Shown: one piece after another, positions 51,700 to 60,504 of the stretch
How the letters are laid out: every line of letters begins with the position of its first letter
How positions within the stretch are numbered: position 1 is the first letter of the stretch
Assembly (NCBI GenBank): GCA_017619275.1
Contig: JAFZSR010000058.1
Coordinates: 1 to 64,000, forward strand
DNA from: Prevotella sp.
GTDB taxonomy: Bacteria; Bacteroidota; Bacteroidia; Bacteroidales; Bacteroidaceae
DNA: 64,000 nt
Direction of reading: 5' to 3'
The notes under the pieces: generated by a model
Databases searched by the model: none
What the model was told of the DNA's origin: nothing
Seen by the model: the letters and a program-made list of their open reading frames with translations, nothing else
Translations under genes and position numbers: made by a program

Positions 51700-53391
51700 C
51701 TATACTGCGACACTACAGGCACATCTGCTTGCAGCTTTTCGCAGAGCCACGTCGTAGGCCTGATAATAGTATTGGATAAACTGACTCCAGAGCGCGTGCT
51801 TCGAGAGCTCGAAGGCTTTCTTCCGGCAGGCTTCTATCTCCTTTGTGGTGAGCGCAGAGTAGTCGGCTACGGTGTCCTTGATAAAATCGGCCACCTCGGA
51901 ATAGTTGTAGTCGGTGCGGTGGATGACGCGCACGCCGTCGGCCAGCTGTCCCTCGTGTCCCAGCTTGTTGTTGACCCAGAGGCCGAAGCCCGCCAGGTCG
52001 GTGGTGATGCAGGGCACATGGAAAGCGATGGACTCCAGGGGAGTGTAGCCCCAAGGCTCGTAGTAGGAGGGGTAGATGCAGAGGTCGTTGCCCAGCACCA
52101 CGTCGTAGTAGGTGAGGTTCAGGATGCCATCGTGGCCATTGAGATAGCAGGGCAGGAAGACAACCTTCACACGGTCGTCGTGACGGTTGTGCATGTCGTA
52201 GAACTTCAGCATGTTGAGCACGTTGTCGTGTCCCATGTTATGCAGCCAGTGGGTAATCATCGGAACCTCCAAAGGTCCCTCTGCCGTTCTCGAAGAGGCG
52301 AGCCGCTCCTGCAAATCCTGCCTGGGTTCGCCCACCCAACCGGGTACAACGATGAAGGCCAGGACGGTCTTCTGCAGATCGCGGTCACGGAGCAAGCGGT
52401 TCATGGCCTCGATAAACACGTCGATGCCCTTGTTACGGAACTCGTAGCGCCCGCTGGTCGAGACGATGACGGTCTCCTCGTCCTTCAGCTGCTCGCCCAA
52501 CAGGGCATTGGCCACCTGAAGCATCTTGGAACGTGCCTGCTTGCGCTTGCGGCTATAGGCTACGCCCTTGGGCACGAAGTCGTCGTCGAAGCCGTTGGGC
52601 AGCACCACGTCGACGGGCTTGTCGAGCAGCTCCATGCACTCACGGGCGGTGATGTCGCTCACGGTGGTGAAGCAATCGACGTGGTGGGCGGTCTGCTTCT
52701 CAATCGAGTGCTTGCTCTGCATGTTCAGCTCGTCGGCCATCTGGTCGCCGCGGTAGGCGAAGAGGTAGTCGTAGAGCGGTTTCTGGTTGCCGGCGATGGA
52801 GCGCCCGATGCTGGTGGCGTGGGTGGTGAAGACGGTGGCCACCTGCGGCACCTTGGCGTTGACGTAGAGGGCTCCCAAGCCGCACATCCACTCGTTGGCG
52901 TGGTAGACCACACGCGTATCGACGGTGAACGTTGAACTTTGAATGTTGAACGTGTATAGGCTCTCCACCACGCGGCCGGCGGCATAGGAGAACATCGAGG
53001 CCTCGTCGTAGTCACCGTAGGCATGGAGCGAGTCAACACGGTATTGCTCCCAGAGCCAGGTGTAGATTTGGTTCTTTTGCACAAAGTAGGGACAGAAATC
53101 CACCAGGATGGCGATAGGCTCGCCGGGCACCGTCCAGCGCCCGACCCTCACCTGCAGCCCTTGCTTGGCGGCTTGGCGACGCCATTGGGACATGAGGTTT
53201 TTATCCTCACGGAAATAGAGACTTTCGTTGTCTTTCCACAGGTCGGGACCAATGAAGATGATTCTGTCGGGGAAGGCCTCCTGCAAAGTTTTCGCCCTCG
53301 ACGAGAGCACGGTGTAGATGCCTCCCACCTTATTACAAACCTCCCAACTCGACTCGAAGATGTAGTCGGGAGTTAACAGTTCTTTTGTCAT
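51700..53391 (-). CDS. Glycogen synthase, GT3-like
   Basis: A 563-residue glycosyltransferase that elongates alpha-1,4-glucan. The start ESSWEVCNKVGGIYTVLSSR resembles the eukaryotic-type (GT3) enzyme rather than bacterial GlgA (GT5). YPSYYEPWGYTPLESIA is the donor-binding E-x7-E region, and the acceptor-side VYHANEWMCG and TTHATSIGR are present. Between them, YTFNIQSSTFTVDTR contains about ten residues encoded by word repeat A. The C-terminus is Cys-rich (SRCACSVAV) and unusual. Confidence 0.88.
   Translation of the reverse strand: MTKELLTPDYIFESSWEVCNKVGGIYTVLSSRAKTLQEAFPDRIIFIGPDLWKDNESLYFREDKNLMSQWRRQAAKQGLQVRVGRWTVPGEPIAILVDFCPYFVQKNQIYTWLWEQYRVDSLHAYGDYDEASMFSYAAGRVVESLYTFNIQSSTFTVDTRVVYHANEWMCGLGALYVNAKVPQVATVFTTHATSIGRSIAGNQKPLYDYLFAYRGDQMADELNMQSKHSIEKQTAHHVDCFTTVSDITARECMELLDKPVDVVLPNGFDDDFVPKGVAYSRKRKQARSKMLQVANALLGEQLKDEETVIVSTSGRYEFRNKGIDVFIEAMNRLLRDRDLQKTVLAFIVVPGWVGEPRQDLQERLASSRTAEGPLEVPMITHWLHNMGHDNVLNMLKFYDMHNRHDDRVKVVFLPCYLNGHDGILNLTYYDVVLGNDLCIYPSYYEPWGYTPLESIAFHVPCITTDLAGFGLWVNNKLGHEGQLADGVRVIHRTDYNYSEVADFIKDTVADYSALTTKEIEACRKKAFELSKHALWSQFIQYYYQAYDVALRKAASRCACSVAV
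52924..52954. repeat. Word repeat A, copy 7, inside glycogen synthase gene
   Basis: Four units (GTGAAC, GTTGAAC, TTTGAAT, GTTGAAC) in frame, encoding NIQSSTFTV just before a conserved beta strand. Confidence 0.83.
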
Positions 53392-53410
53392 ATAATCTTT
53401 TTAATTCCTA

Positions 53411-54808
53411 TTATTCATCCGGCAGGAAGAGGGGGTCTTCGGGCATCACCATCACGGGCGCCGTCTGCCATGCCTGCATCACGTTCTGGGGCACGTAGTC
53501 GATGGGCACCACCAGGCGGAACATGTATTCACGCAGCCAGCGGTCGGTCATGATGAGGCATCCCTTCTGGCCCCAGTCGGCTCCCCAAGAGTTTTCCACC
53601 TTCCACTTCACGGCCTTCCCCTGCTTGTCGAGGTCGACGGCGGTGAGCGTCATGGCGTGTGTGGAGCCGCTGTCGAAGGTGCTGATGCGCTCGGCCTTGG
53701 TCATGGGGAAGGTGGTGGCGAAGAGCGAGCCGTAGTCGAAGTTCTCGGTGTCGGCATAGCCGCGCTTGCGGTCGAGCATCTTGCCCACGTCGTAAGAACT
53801 ATACAACTTGTGGCCGGCGCGCAGGGTGGCGATGGCCATCTGCTCGATATCGTCCATGGGCAGGTTGATGTATTTCCAGTTGTGGCCGTCCTGGGTATGG
53901 CGGTCCAGCTCCACCTCGTAGGTCTTGTAGTAGTCGCGCCGCGGGTCGTTCATCACCATGATGAAGGTGCCGTTGAGCTGCTTGCCGCCCATCACCTCCT
54001 GATAGAACGACATGGGGGTGAACTGTCGAGGTTCGCCCACCTGCTCGCCCTTGGCATTGCGGAAGGCGTAGGTGAATTGCTGGGGCGGCGTGCCGATGGT
54101 GAGCTGAAGCATGTGGTAGATTTGGCACAGCATGCGTGTCTTGGCCTTCTCCAGAGCAGCAGTCTTCTTGCCCTTCTGCACCATCTCGCGCAATTGCAAG
54201 CCATATTCGCGAAGCTTCGAGGCGATGAGCTGGCGAGCCTTCGACGTGTTGTCGGAGGAGAACGATTCGGGCATCACGTCGGCGGGCACCAGACCATATT
54301 TCTCGGCCAGGTCGGCGACGCCGCAGAAGGTGCCTCCGTCGCCAATGGGCGAGCGGAAGAAGAATTGCACACGCTGGTCGTCGAGGGGCTTCATGCCGTT
54401 GTCGATGCACCCTTGAAGCATCAGGTTGGCCTTCTCCAGCTGGTCCCAGAAGAATAGGTAGGCTTGCGAGAAGTCGGTGTTGAGCGTATCGGTGCGCAGA
54501 TTAAAGTCGGAACGGAGCACGTTCAGTCCGCTGAACATCCAGCAACGTCCGCTCGACTTTTGGTCGGTGATGCTCTGCTTGCGTGTTTCGATGCTGAAGT
54601 GGGTGTCGAAACGCCCGGCGTTCAGGTGGTTGGTAGCCAGGTTGTCGATGGCGTTGGCGGCGATGGCGTTGGCCAGTGCACGGTCGCCGGCCTCCATCTT
54701 ATTCTCTTTCTGAATGTCGGCCAGCATCTTCGTGCTGATGCCTCCGCTTCGCTGTGCCGTGACGTTGAGCGCCAGGGCGAGGGCGATGGTAATAAACAAT
54801 GGTCGCAT
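53411..54808 (-). CDS. Bleomycin hydrolase/PepC-type C1 peptidase, exported
   Basis: A 465-residue papain-like aminopeptidase. The catalytic Cys is in DQKSSGRCWMFSG near residue 88, His in GSTHAMTLTAVD near 390, and Asn in WKVENSWGADWG near 410. Unlike the cytoplasmic PepC of other bacteria it carries a signal peptide (MRPLFITIALALALNVTAQ), as usual in Bacteroidota. It lies 24 bases after a TlpA-like gene, which may share its mRNA. Confidence 0.92.
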   Translation of the reverse strand: MRPLFITIALALALNVTAQRSGGISTKMLADIQKENKMEAGDRALANAIAANAIDNLATNHLNAGRFDTHFSIETRKQSITDQKSSGRCWMFSGLNVLRSDFNLRTDTLNTDFSQAYLFFWDQLEKANLMLQGCIDNGMKPLDDQRVQFFFRSPIGDGGTFCGVADLAEKYGLVPADVMPESFSSDNTSKARQLIASKLREYGLQLREMVQKGKKTAALEKAKTRMLCQIYHMLQLTIGTPPQQFTYAFRNAKGEQVGEPRQFTPMSFYQEVMGGKQLNGTFIMVMNDPRRDYYKTYEVELDRHTQDGHNWKYINLPMDDIEQMAIATLRAGHKLYSSYDVGKMLDRKRGYADTENFDYGSLFATTFPMTKAERISTFDSGSTHAMTLTAVDLDKQGKAVKWKVENSWGADWGQKGCLIMTDRWLREYMFRLVVPIDYVPQNVMQAWQTAPVMVMPEDPLFLPDE

Positions 54809-54832
54809 AGTGTCAGTCTTTGTGTGAATGAA

Positions 54833-55924
54833 TCAAAATCCGTAAATCTCTTTAAGCTTCTTGCCCAGCTGCTCGCCGCGCAGGTCGGTGGCCACCACCT
54901 TTCCGCTTCCGTCGAAGAGGATGCTGGCGGGGATGGAGCTGATGCCATAGACACCGGCAGCTGCCGACTGCCAATAGCCCAGGTCGCTCAGTTGGGGCCA
55001 CTTCATCTGCATCTGCTCCACCGCCTTCTTCCAAGGCTCGGCGCTACGGTCGAAGGAGATGCCGATAATCTCGAATCCCTTGGGATGATACTTCGTGTAA
55101 TTGGCCACCACATTGGGCATCTCGCCACGGCAGGGACCGCACCACGAAGCCCAGAAGTCGACCATCACGTACTGGCCCTTGCCTATCCACTCGCTCAGCT
55201 TGTGCTCCTTGCCATCCATGTCGGGGATGGTCATGTCGGTGAACAGCATGCCGGGGGCGCGCTTCTTCAGACCTTCGTAGAGACGCTTGGGCAACGCCAT
55301 CGAGGGATGGTTGTAGTAGGCGTTAGCGGGGTTGCAAATTTTCTTCAGCTCGTCGAAGCTCAAGCCGTAGGCCAGGTCGCCCACGAATGCGGCGGGAATC
55401 ATGTTGTCGGCGTTCTGCAACACAATCTGCTTCAAACGGGCTTCCTTCTTCTCGTTCAGGGCCATATAGGCGTTTCTGATTGAGTCCATCTGCCCACTCG
55501 ACAGATTTCCGCCGCGAGCCTTTTGCAGAATGCTGCTCATCTGGGTGTCGATGGGCGTCAGCTCACGGTCGTAGGCGTTCAGCTTCTCGTTCTGGGCCGA
55601 GCCTTTCAGCTTGTGGTCGTTCATATCGAGCTGAATGGGCGTTCCGTCGTTGATGAAGAGGGCGATGAAATCACCGTCGCTCACGCCCAGCACCAAGTTC
55701 TTCTGCGTGTTGCCGCTAAACTTGAATTTTCCTGCCGTCACGCTGGCGCTATCCATCACGGCGTTGCGATTGGCCACATCTATGAGATACACTTTTTTCA
55801 AACTTGCCGGAGCCTTGCCGTCAATGCTGAAGGCCTCCAACGCCTGTGCATCGGCTCCGATGGCACAACAAATGAGCAAAGCCGCCACGGCCATGCATCT
55901 TTTCCAAATTGTTTCTCTTTTCAT
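54833..55924 (-). CDS. TlpA-like thioredoxin-fold protein with DUF4369-type N-domain
   Basis: A 363-residue exported protein. Signal peptide ends near GADAQ. The N-terminal beta domain (about 30-120) is DUF4369-like. After a helical middle, the C-terminal thioredoxin domain contains VDFWASWCGPCRGEMPNV (active WCGPC) and the cis-proline loop GISSIPAS. It probably reduces disulfides in the periplasm; the partner is not known. Confidence 0.9.
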   Translation of the reverse strand: MKRETIWKRCMAVAALLICCAIGADAQALEAFSIDGKAPASLKKVYLIDVANRNAVMDSASVTAGKFKFSGNTQKNLVLGVSDGDFIALFINDGTPIQLDMNDHKLKGSAQNEKLNAYDRELTPIDTQMSSILQKARGGNLSSGQMDSIRNAYMALNEKKEARLKQIVLQNADNMIPAAFVGDLAYGLSFDELKKICNPANAYYNHPSMALPKRLYEGLKKRAPGMLFTDMTIPDMDGKEHKLSEWIGKGQYVMVDFWASWCGPCRGEMPNVVANYTKYHPKGFEIIGISFDRSAEPWKKAVEQMQMKWPQLSDLGYWQSAAAGVYGISSIPASILFDGSGKVVATDLRGEQLGKKLKEIYGF

Positions 55925-55942
55925 CGTCTTCTTATGTTATGG

Positions 55943-56695
55943 TTATTTCAATTCCTCAAACCTCACCGCCGCCCGAGCCACCTCCACGTCGCCCGTCTTG
56001 GCGATGCGGATACAGGCCGTTCCGTCGTCGGCCATCTCTCGGCTGAACGACAGCTGGTCGCCGGCATGGGCCTCGGCCACATAGGCAATCTCGAAGCGAC
56101 CGATACGGTGCTGGCGATACCAGTCGAGGGGCCACAGGTCGAGCACATGCTCGATATACTTCACCGAATTCACATGGCCGTTGATGTCCACATCATTATA
56201 ATAAGTGTTGATGGTGGCGATGTGCTCTGCTTGGTCGTTCATCTTCACGCGTCCTCCCTTGGCGATGGGGCACTCGCGGTCGCGCTCAATCCATTCGTTG
56301 ATGGCTCCGCCGTCAACGGCCAGGATGTCGGTGGGCTGACGCGTCTCGGTGTCGATCATCGCCCAGATGCTGCGCCCGTAACCATAGACCTTACTACCGT
56401 CGGGCGAGACGACCCGGAAGTTGCGGCTAGTGAAAAAGCGCATGGCGTTCTCCACCCAGGTCTCCACGCAGAAGCGGTCGTACTGGCGGGGCATGTCGGT
56501 CATCTCGATGGCCAAGCGCGAAAGAACCCACGAGCGTTGTATCGACATGAGATATTGCATGCCGAAGCCACGGTGGGTGCTATGGAAGTCGGCCGCATTG
56601 AGCATGTGGTTGCCCAGATGCCCCATGAACAGCTGTCCGCCGAAGTCGCAATGGAACGGCTCGGCCAGAAATTCGTATCGTCCTACTTTATCCAC
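55943..56695 (-). CDS. Acyl-ACP thioesterase
   Basis: A 250-residue double hot-dog thioesterase of the plant FatA/B-like family, releasing fatty acids from acyl carrier protein. Landmarks are FLAEPFHCDFGGQLFMGHLG and the catalytic DVDINGHVNSVKYIEHVLD with Asn and His. Translation starts at GTG inside a GAAGTGA word repeat; no ATG is in frame before residue 24, and the expected family start (MDKVGRYEF) agrees with the GTG. Confidence 0.9.
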   Translation of the reverse strand: MDKVGRYEFLAEPFHCDFGGQLFMGHLGNHMLNAADFHSTHRGFGMQYLMSIQRSWVLSRLAIEMTDMPRQYDRFCVETWVENAMRFFTSRNFRVVSPDGSKVYGYGRSIWAMIDTETRQPTDILAVDGGAINEWIERDRECPIAKGGRVKMNDQAEHIATINTYYNDVDINGHVNSVKYIEHVLDLWPLDWYRQHRIGRFEIAYVAEAHAGDQLSFSREMADDGTACIRIAKTGDVEVARAAVRFEELK

Positions 56696-56727
56696 TTCTC
56701 ACTTCTCACTTTTCACTTCTCACTTCT
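56693..56727. repeat. CACTTCTCACTTT word repeat supplying a start codon
   Basis: Five units of TCACTTC/TCACTTT. On the minus strand they read GAAGTGAGAAGTG; the last GTG starts the thioesterase gene and the first unit follows the panB stop directly. Confidence 0.85.
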
Positions 56728-57547
56728 AATAGCTCTCCTTCTCGTTGGGGAAGTCGCCACTCTTCACGTCGGTGACATATTGTCCGATGGCGTCGGTCAT
56801 CACAGCGTTGAGGTCGGCATAGCGACGAAGGAAACGTGGCGAGAAGCCCTGCGTCATGCCCAGCATATCGGCCACCACCAGAATCTGTCCGTCGCAATGA
56901 CCTCCAGCCCCGATGCCGATGGTGGGTACGGCGATAGCCTGCGTCACCTGCTCGGCGAGCATGGCGGGCACCTTCTCCAACACCACGGCAAAGCAGCCTG
57001 CCTCGGCCAAAGCCACGGCATCGCTGAGCAGCTTCTGCGCCTCTCTCTCTTCCTTGGCACGCACGGCGTAGGTGCCAAACTTGTTGATGCTCTGGGGGGT
57101 CAATCCCAGATGGCCCATCACGGGGATGCCAGCGTCGAGGATGCGCTTCACCGTGGGCAGAATCTCCACCCCACCCTCCAGCTTCAGGGCATCGCAACCG
57201 CTCTCCTTCATGATGCGGATGGCGTTCTGCACGCCGTCGTGCTCACCCGTCTGATACGAGCCGAAGGGCATGTCGCACACCACGAGGGCGCGCTTTACCC
57301 CTTTCACCACCGCACGGGCGTGGTAGATCATCTGGTCGACGGTGATGGGCAGCGTGGTGGCATTACCAGCCATCACGTTCGAGGCCGAGTCGCCTACCAA
57401 GATGCCATCAATGCCAGCGCGGTCGACGATGCCGGCCGTGGTGAAATCGTAGCTGGTGAGCATGGAGATTTTCTCTCCTTTCTGTTTCATTTCGATGAAG
57501 CGGCGGGTGGTCACCTTGCGCTCGTCGCTCACTAAATATCCTGCCAT
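56726..57547 (-). CDS. panB: 3-methyl-2-oxobutanoate hydroxymethyltransferase
   Basis: A 273-residue enzyme making ketopantoate for coenzyme A. Visible are [63 protein letters not shown] and catalytic Glu in [12 protein letters not shown]. Followed by a thioesterase gene across a short repeat. No other pan gene is nearby. Confidence 0.96.
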   Translation of the reverse strand: MAGYLVSDERKVTTRRFIEMKQKGEKISMLTSYDFTTAGIVDRAGIDGILVGDSASNVMAGNATTLPITVDQMIYHARAVVKGVKRALVVCDMPFGSYQTGEHDGVQNAIRIMKESGCDALKLEGGVEILPTVKRILDAGIPVMGHLGLTPQSINKFGTYAVRAKEEREAQKLLSDAVALAEAGCFAVVLEKVPAMLAEQVTQAIAVPTIGIGAGGHCDGQILVVADMLGMTQGFSPRFLRRYADLNAVMTDAIGQYVTDVKSGDFPNEKESY

Positions 57548-57580
57548 TTTTATATATTTTATAAACTATTCTCTTACCTC

Positions 57581-58231
57581 TCACCACACACCACTCACTA
57601 CGTCATAGCTGATGCCGACATAGTCGGGAATCTGAATGTGGCTCCATTCGCGCACCTTCTCAATGGGATTGGTGGTGAGCAGCCCCACCACCCTCATCTT
57701 GGCGGCACAAGCCGAGCGCAGCCCGTTGATGCTGTCCTCGAACACCACGCAATCCTTGCTCCCAAGGCCGAAGCGCTGAGCCGCACGCAGATAGCAGTCG
57801 GGCGAGGGTTTGCTCTCGGCAAAGTCCTCGCTGGTTAGGATGGCATCAAAATACGACTTGAACTCGGGATGCTTATCATACACATTCTCCATCTTCTGAC
57901 GGTTGGAGCTGGTCACCACGGCCGTCTTCATGCCATGGCGGCGCAGCTCGGTCACGAAATCCTCGAAGCCGTTCACATAGTCCAGCTGCATCTGTGTCTC
58001 GAAGGCGTTCAGCCTGTCAACCACATTCTGCCATTCCGTTTCCAACGCCCCTTTCCAGCCTATTTCAAAAATCTGCTCCAGCGTAGAGCCCTTGATTTCA
58101 TGCTCCAGCCCCGGATGCTCGGGATGATACAACCGGCACTGCTCGCCCCAGAACACGCTATACTGCGGCTCGGTGTCGAACACCACACCATCGAGGTCGA
58201 AAAGGGCTGCCTTTAACGATTCATTTCTCAT
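57581..58231 (-). CDS. HAD-family phosphatase (beta-phosphoglucomutase-like)
   Basis: A 216-residue HAD hydrolase. Motif I is AALFDLDGVVFDTEPQ, motif II VVTSSNRQKMENV, motif III/IV KPSPDCYLRAAQRFG and VVFEDSINGLRSACAA. The helical cap fits subfamily IA. The substrate is not evident. A GTG nine bases upstream overlaps the -7 box and cannot be transcribed by that promoter, so the ATG at 58231 is used; this leaves a leader of only about two bases. Confidence 0.87.
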   Translation of the reverse strand: MRNESLKAALFDLDGVVFDTEPQYSVFWGEQCRLYHPEHPGLEHEIKGSTLEQIFEIGWKGALETEWQNVVDRLNAFETQMQLDYVNGFEDFVTELRRHGMKTAVVTSSNRQKMENVYDKHPEFKSYFDAILTSEDFAESKPSPDCYLRAAQRFGLGSKDCVVFEDSINGLRSACAAKMRVVGLLTTNPIEKVREWSHIQIPDYVGISYDVVSGVW

Positions 58232-58239
58232 TTCGGCCA

Positions 58240-58247
58240 CAAAGGTA
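58240..58247 (-). promoter_or_regulatory. -7 box, HAD gene (near-leaderless mRNA)
   Basis: TACCTTTG on the minus strand. The predicted start point is 58233, two bases before the ATG. Confidence 0.7.
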
Positions 58248-58436
58248 CGAAAAATTTGCGATTCAGCCTAAACAATACAGGGAAATATCATTTATGCAAG
58301 CAACGAAACGTGATTATTCGCAAATAAGATGAGAAAACGGACGCCATTTTACGTTGAGCCGCAGAGGAAACCAGCCCATTCACAAATTTCTTTGTTGTTT
58401 TTCTGAAAAAACGGTCCGTATTTGCTTTTTTTTGAC

Positions 58437-58444
58437 TATATTTG
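58437..58444 (+). promoter_or_regulatory. -7 box, MBL-fold hydrolase
   Basis: TATATTTG, 21 bases before the ATG. The 190 bases between it and the HAD promoter hold no gene. Confidence 0.7.
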
Positions 58445-58465
58445 CACCCAAATTGAACACAAGCC

Positions 58466-59269
58466 ATGCTGAGGTTTATTTCTTTTGGAAGCGGAAGCAG
58501 TGGTAACTGCTACTATTTATATACAGAAAACGACGGACTAATGATTGATGCCGGAGTGGGCGTGAGGGCGCTGAAGAAATACTTTCGCGACTACGGCCTC
58601 AACCTTTCCCACCTGCACCACCTGCTCATCACACACGACCATGCCGACCACATCAAGTGCGTTGGCAGCATCAGCCACGACCTCCTTCTGCCCGTCTATG
58701 CCACCGAGCAGGTGCACCAGGGCATCGACCGCAACTACTGCGTCACCCGCAAGGTGAGCGCCGCCGACAGGCGTGTGGTGGAGCCGGGCAAGCAGATGGA
58801 GTTGGGGGCCTTTCTGGTGACCCCTTTCTCGGTGCCTCACGACAGTAGCGATAATGTAGGCTATATGGTTGAGGCCGAGGGAATCAGCTTCTGCATCATC
58901 ACCGATGCCGGCCGCGTCACCGACGCGATGGCACCCTTCATCTCGCGTGCCCATTATCTTGTCATCGAGGCCAACCACGACCGTGAGATGCTCAAGGCCG
59001 GCCCTTATCCCCTGCATTTGAAAGAGCGCATCATCAGCGGCACAGGCCATCTCAGCAACAACGACTGCGCCGAGGCTGTGGCTCAGCACATGGGCGAGCA
59101 GCTGCGCCATGTATGGCTCTGCCATCTCTCGGAAGAGAACAACCACCCCGAACTGGCACGCAAGACCGTGGAGGCAGTCCTGCGCAGCTATGGCATCGTG
59201 GTGGGCAAGGACTTGGCCCTCGACGTGCTGAAGCGAACCATGCCTACCGGCATCTTTGAGCTGGGATGA
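58466..59269 (+). CDS. MBL-fold metallo-hydrolase (YycJ/WalJ type)
   Basis: A 267-residue metallo-beta-lactamase-fold protein. It begins MLRFISFGSGSSGNCYYLYT, the start typical of YycJ/WalJ, and carries LITHDHADHIK (HxHxDH metal motif), VPHDSSDNVGYMV, IITDAGRV and HLSEENNHPE. Relatives act as 5'-to-3' DNA exonucleases or in cell-wall control; which applies here is not decided. Confidence 0.88.
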   Translation: MLRFISFGSGSSGNCYYLYTENDGLMIDAGVGVRALKKYFRDYGLNLSHLHHLLITHDHADHIKCVGSISHDLLLPVYATEQVHQGIDRNYCVTRKVSAADRRVVEPGKQMELGAFLVTPFSVPHDSSDNVGYMVEAEGISFCIITDAGRVTDAMAPFISRAHYLVIEANHDREMLKAGPYPLHLKERIISGTGHLSNNDCAEAVAQHMGEQLRHVWLCHLSEENNHPELARKTVEAVLRSYGIVVGKDLALDVLKRTMPTGIFELG

Positions 59270-59415
59270 CGAAGCTGTGTATTCAATTTTCAAAAAGCGC
59301 CACCTGTTTTTACTGCGGTGTTTTCCTATTTCAAAACAAGAATAACTGCAGTGGCGTTTTCAACCGGTCAGTCGAAAAAATACGCGATTCGTTTGGCTGA
59401 ATGAAAAGAAATGGC

Positions 59416-59423
59416 TACCTTTG
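59416..59423 (+). promoter_or_regulatory. -7 box, ddh gene
   Basis: TACCTTTG, 71 bases before the ATG at 59495. It excludes the longer in-frame start at 59411. Confidence 0.75.
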
Positions 59424-59494
59424 CCGCCAAATTTGAAGTAAACAATTTTCAGTCAACATTCATCATAACGAACACAAAACAAACTGAAAGAAAG

Positions 59495-60394
59495 ATGAAA
59501 AAAATCAGAGCAGCCGTAGTGGGTTACGGCAACATTGGCCGCTATGCCCTACAAGCATTAGAGAGTGCACCCGACTTTGAAGTTGCCGGCATCGTGCGCC
59601 GTCAGGGCGCTGAGAACAAGCCACAGGAACTGGAGCAGTATGCCGTGGTGAGCGACATTCGCGAGTTGAACGACTTGGATGTAGCCATTTTGGCCACGCC
59701 AACCAGATCGTGTGAGGAGTATGCCCGGCAGATACTGCCGTTGGGCATCAACACCGTCGACAGCTTCGACATCCACACGCTCATCAGTGACTATCGCAAA
59801 ACGTTGATGGAGCTGAACAAGCAGACGAACACCGTGAGTGTGATTGCTGCAGGCTGGGATCCCGGCAGCGACAGCATCGTGCGCACCCTGATGCAGGCTT
59901 TGGCACCCAAAGGACTCACCTACACCAACTTTGGTCCCGGCATGTCGATGGGCCACAGCGTGTGCGTGCGCTCAAAGCAGGGCGTGAAGAACGCGCTCTC
60001 GATGACCATCCCCTTGGGCGAAGGCATTCACCGCCGCATGGTGTATGTGGAGCTGGAGCCGGGCGCAAGCCTGGAACAGGTTACTGCCGACATCAAGGCC
60101 GACCCCTACTTTGCCAACGACGAGACGCACGTGATGCAGGTGGAAAGCGTTGACGACCTGCGCGACATGGGCCACGGCGTGAATCTGGTGCGCAAGGGCG
60201 TGAGCGGACAGACGCACAGCCAGCGCATGGAGTTCAACATGCAGATCAACAACCCCGCACTCACTGGCCAGGTGCTTGTGGCCGTGGCAAGAGCCTCCAT
60301 GCGACAGCAGCCTGGATGCTACACCATGATTGAGCTGCCAGTGGTGGACCTGCTGCCCGGCGACAGGGAAGAACATATTGCACATTTAGTATAA
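59495..60394 (+). CDS. ddh: meso-diaminopimelate D-dehydrogenase
   Basis: A 299-residue NADPH enzyme that makes meso-diaminopimelate in one step from tetrahydrodipicolinate, for lysine and peptidoglycan. Rossmann motif AAVVGYGNIGRYALQAL at the start; substrate residues in CEEYARQILPLGINTVDSFD, AAGWDPGSDS and FGPGMSMGHSV. Length is a little short of the Corynebacterium enzyme (320). Confidence 0.95.
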   Translation: MKKIRAAVVGYGNIGRYALQALESAPDFEVAGIVRRQGAENKPQELEQYAVVSDIRELNDLDVAILATPTRSCEEYARQILPLGINTVDSFDIHTLISDYRKTLMELNKQTNTVSVIAAGWDPGSDSIVRTLMQALAPKGLTYTNFGPGMSMGHSVCVRSKQGVKNALSMTIPLGEGIHRRMVYVELEPGASLEQVTADIKADPYFANDETHVMQVESVDDLRDMGHGVNLVRKGVSGQTHSQRMEFNMQINNPALTGQVLVAVARASMRQQPGCYTMIELPVVDLLPGDREEHIAHLV

Positions 60395-60402
60395 TGTAGG
60401 AT

Positions 60403-60482
60403 AGAAATTATCATAATTATCCTAATTCTTTCTTCAATAGCCACGTCGGCGAAGCAAAATTAGAATAATTATGGTAATTTCT
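60403..60482. repeat. AATTATCATAATTATCC inverted word repeat
   Basis: Arms 60403-60427 and 60458-60482 pair with two mismatches in 25 (AGAAATTATCATAATTATCC and its complement). It lies just past the ddh stop and before a gene on the same strand. Confidence 0.85.
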
Positions 60483-60504
60483 GTCTAAATAAAAACGAGA
60501 AAAA

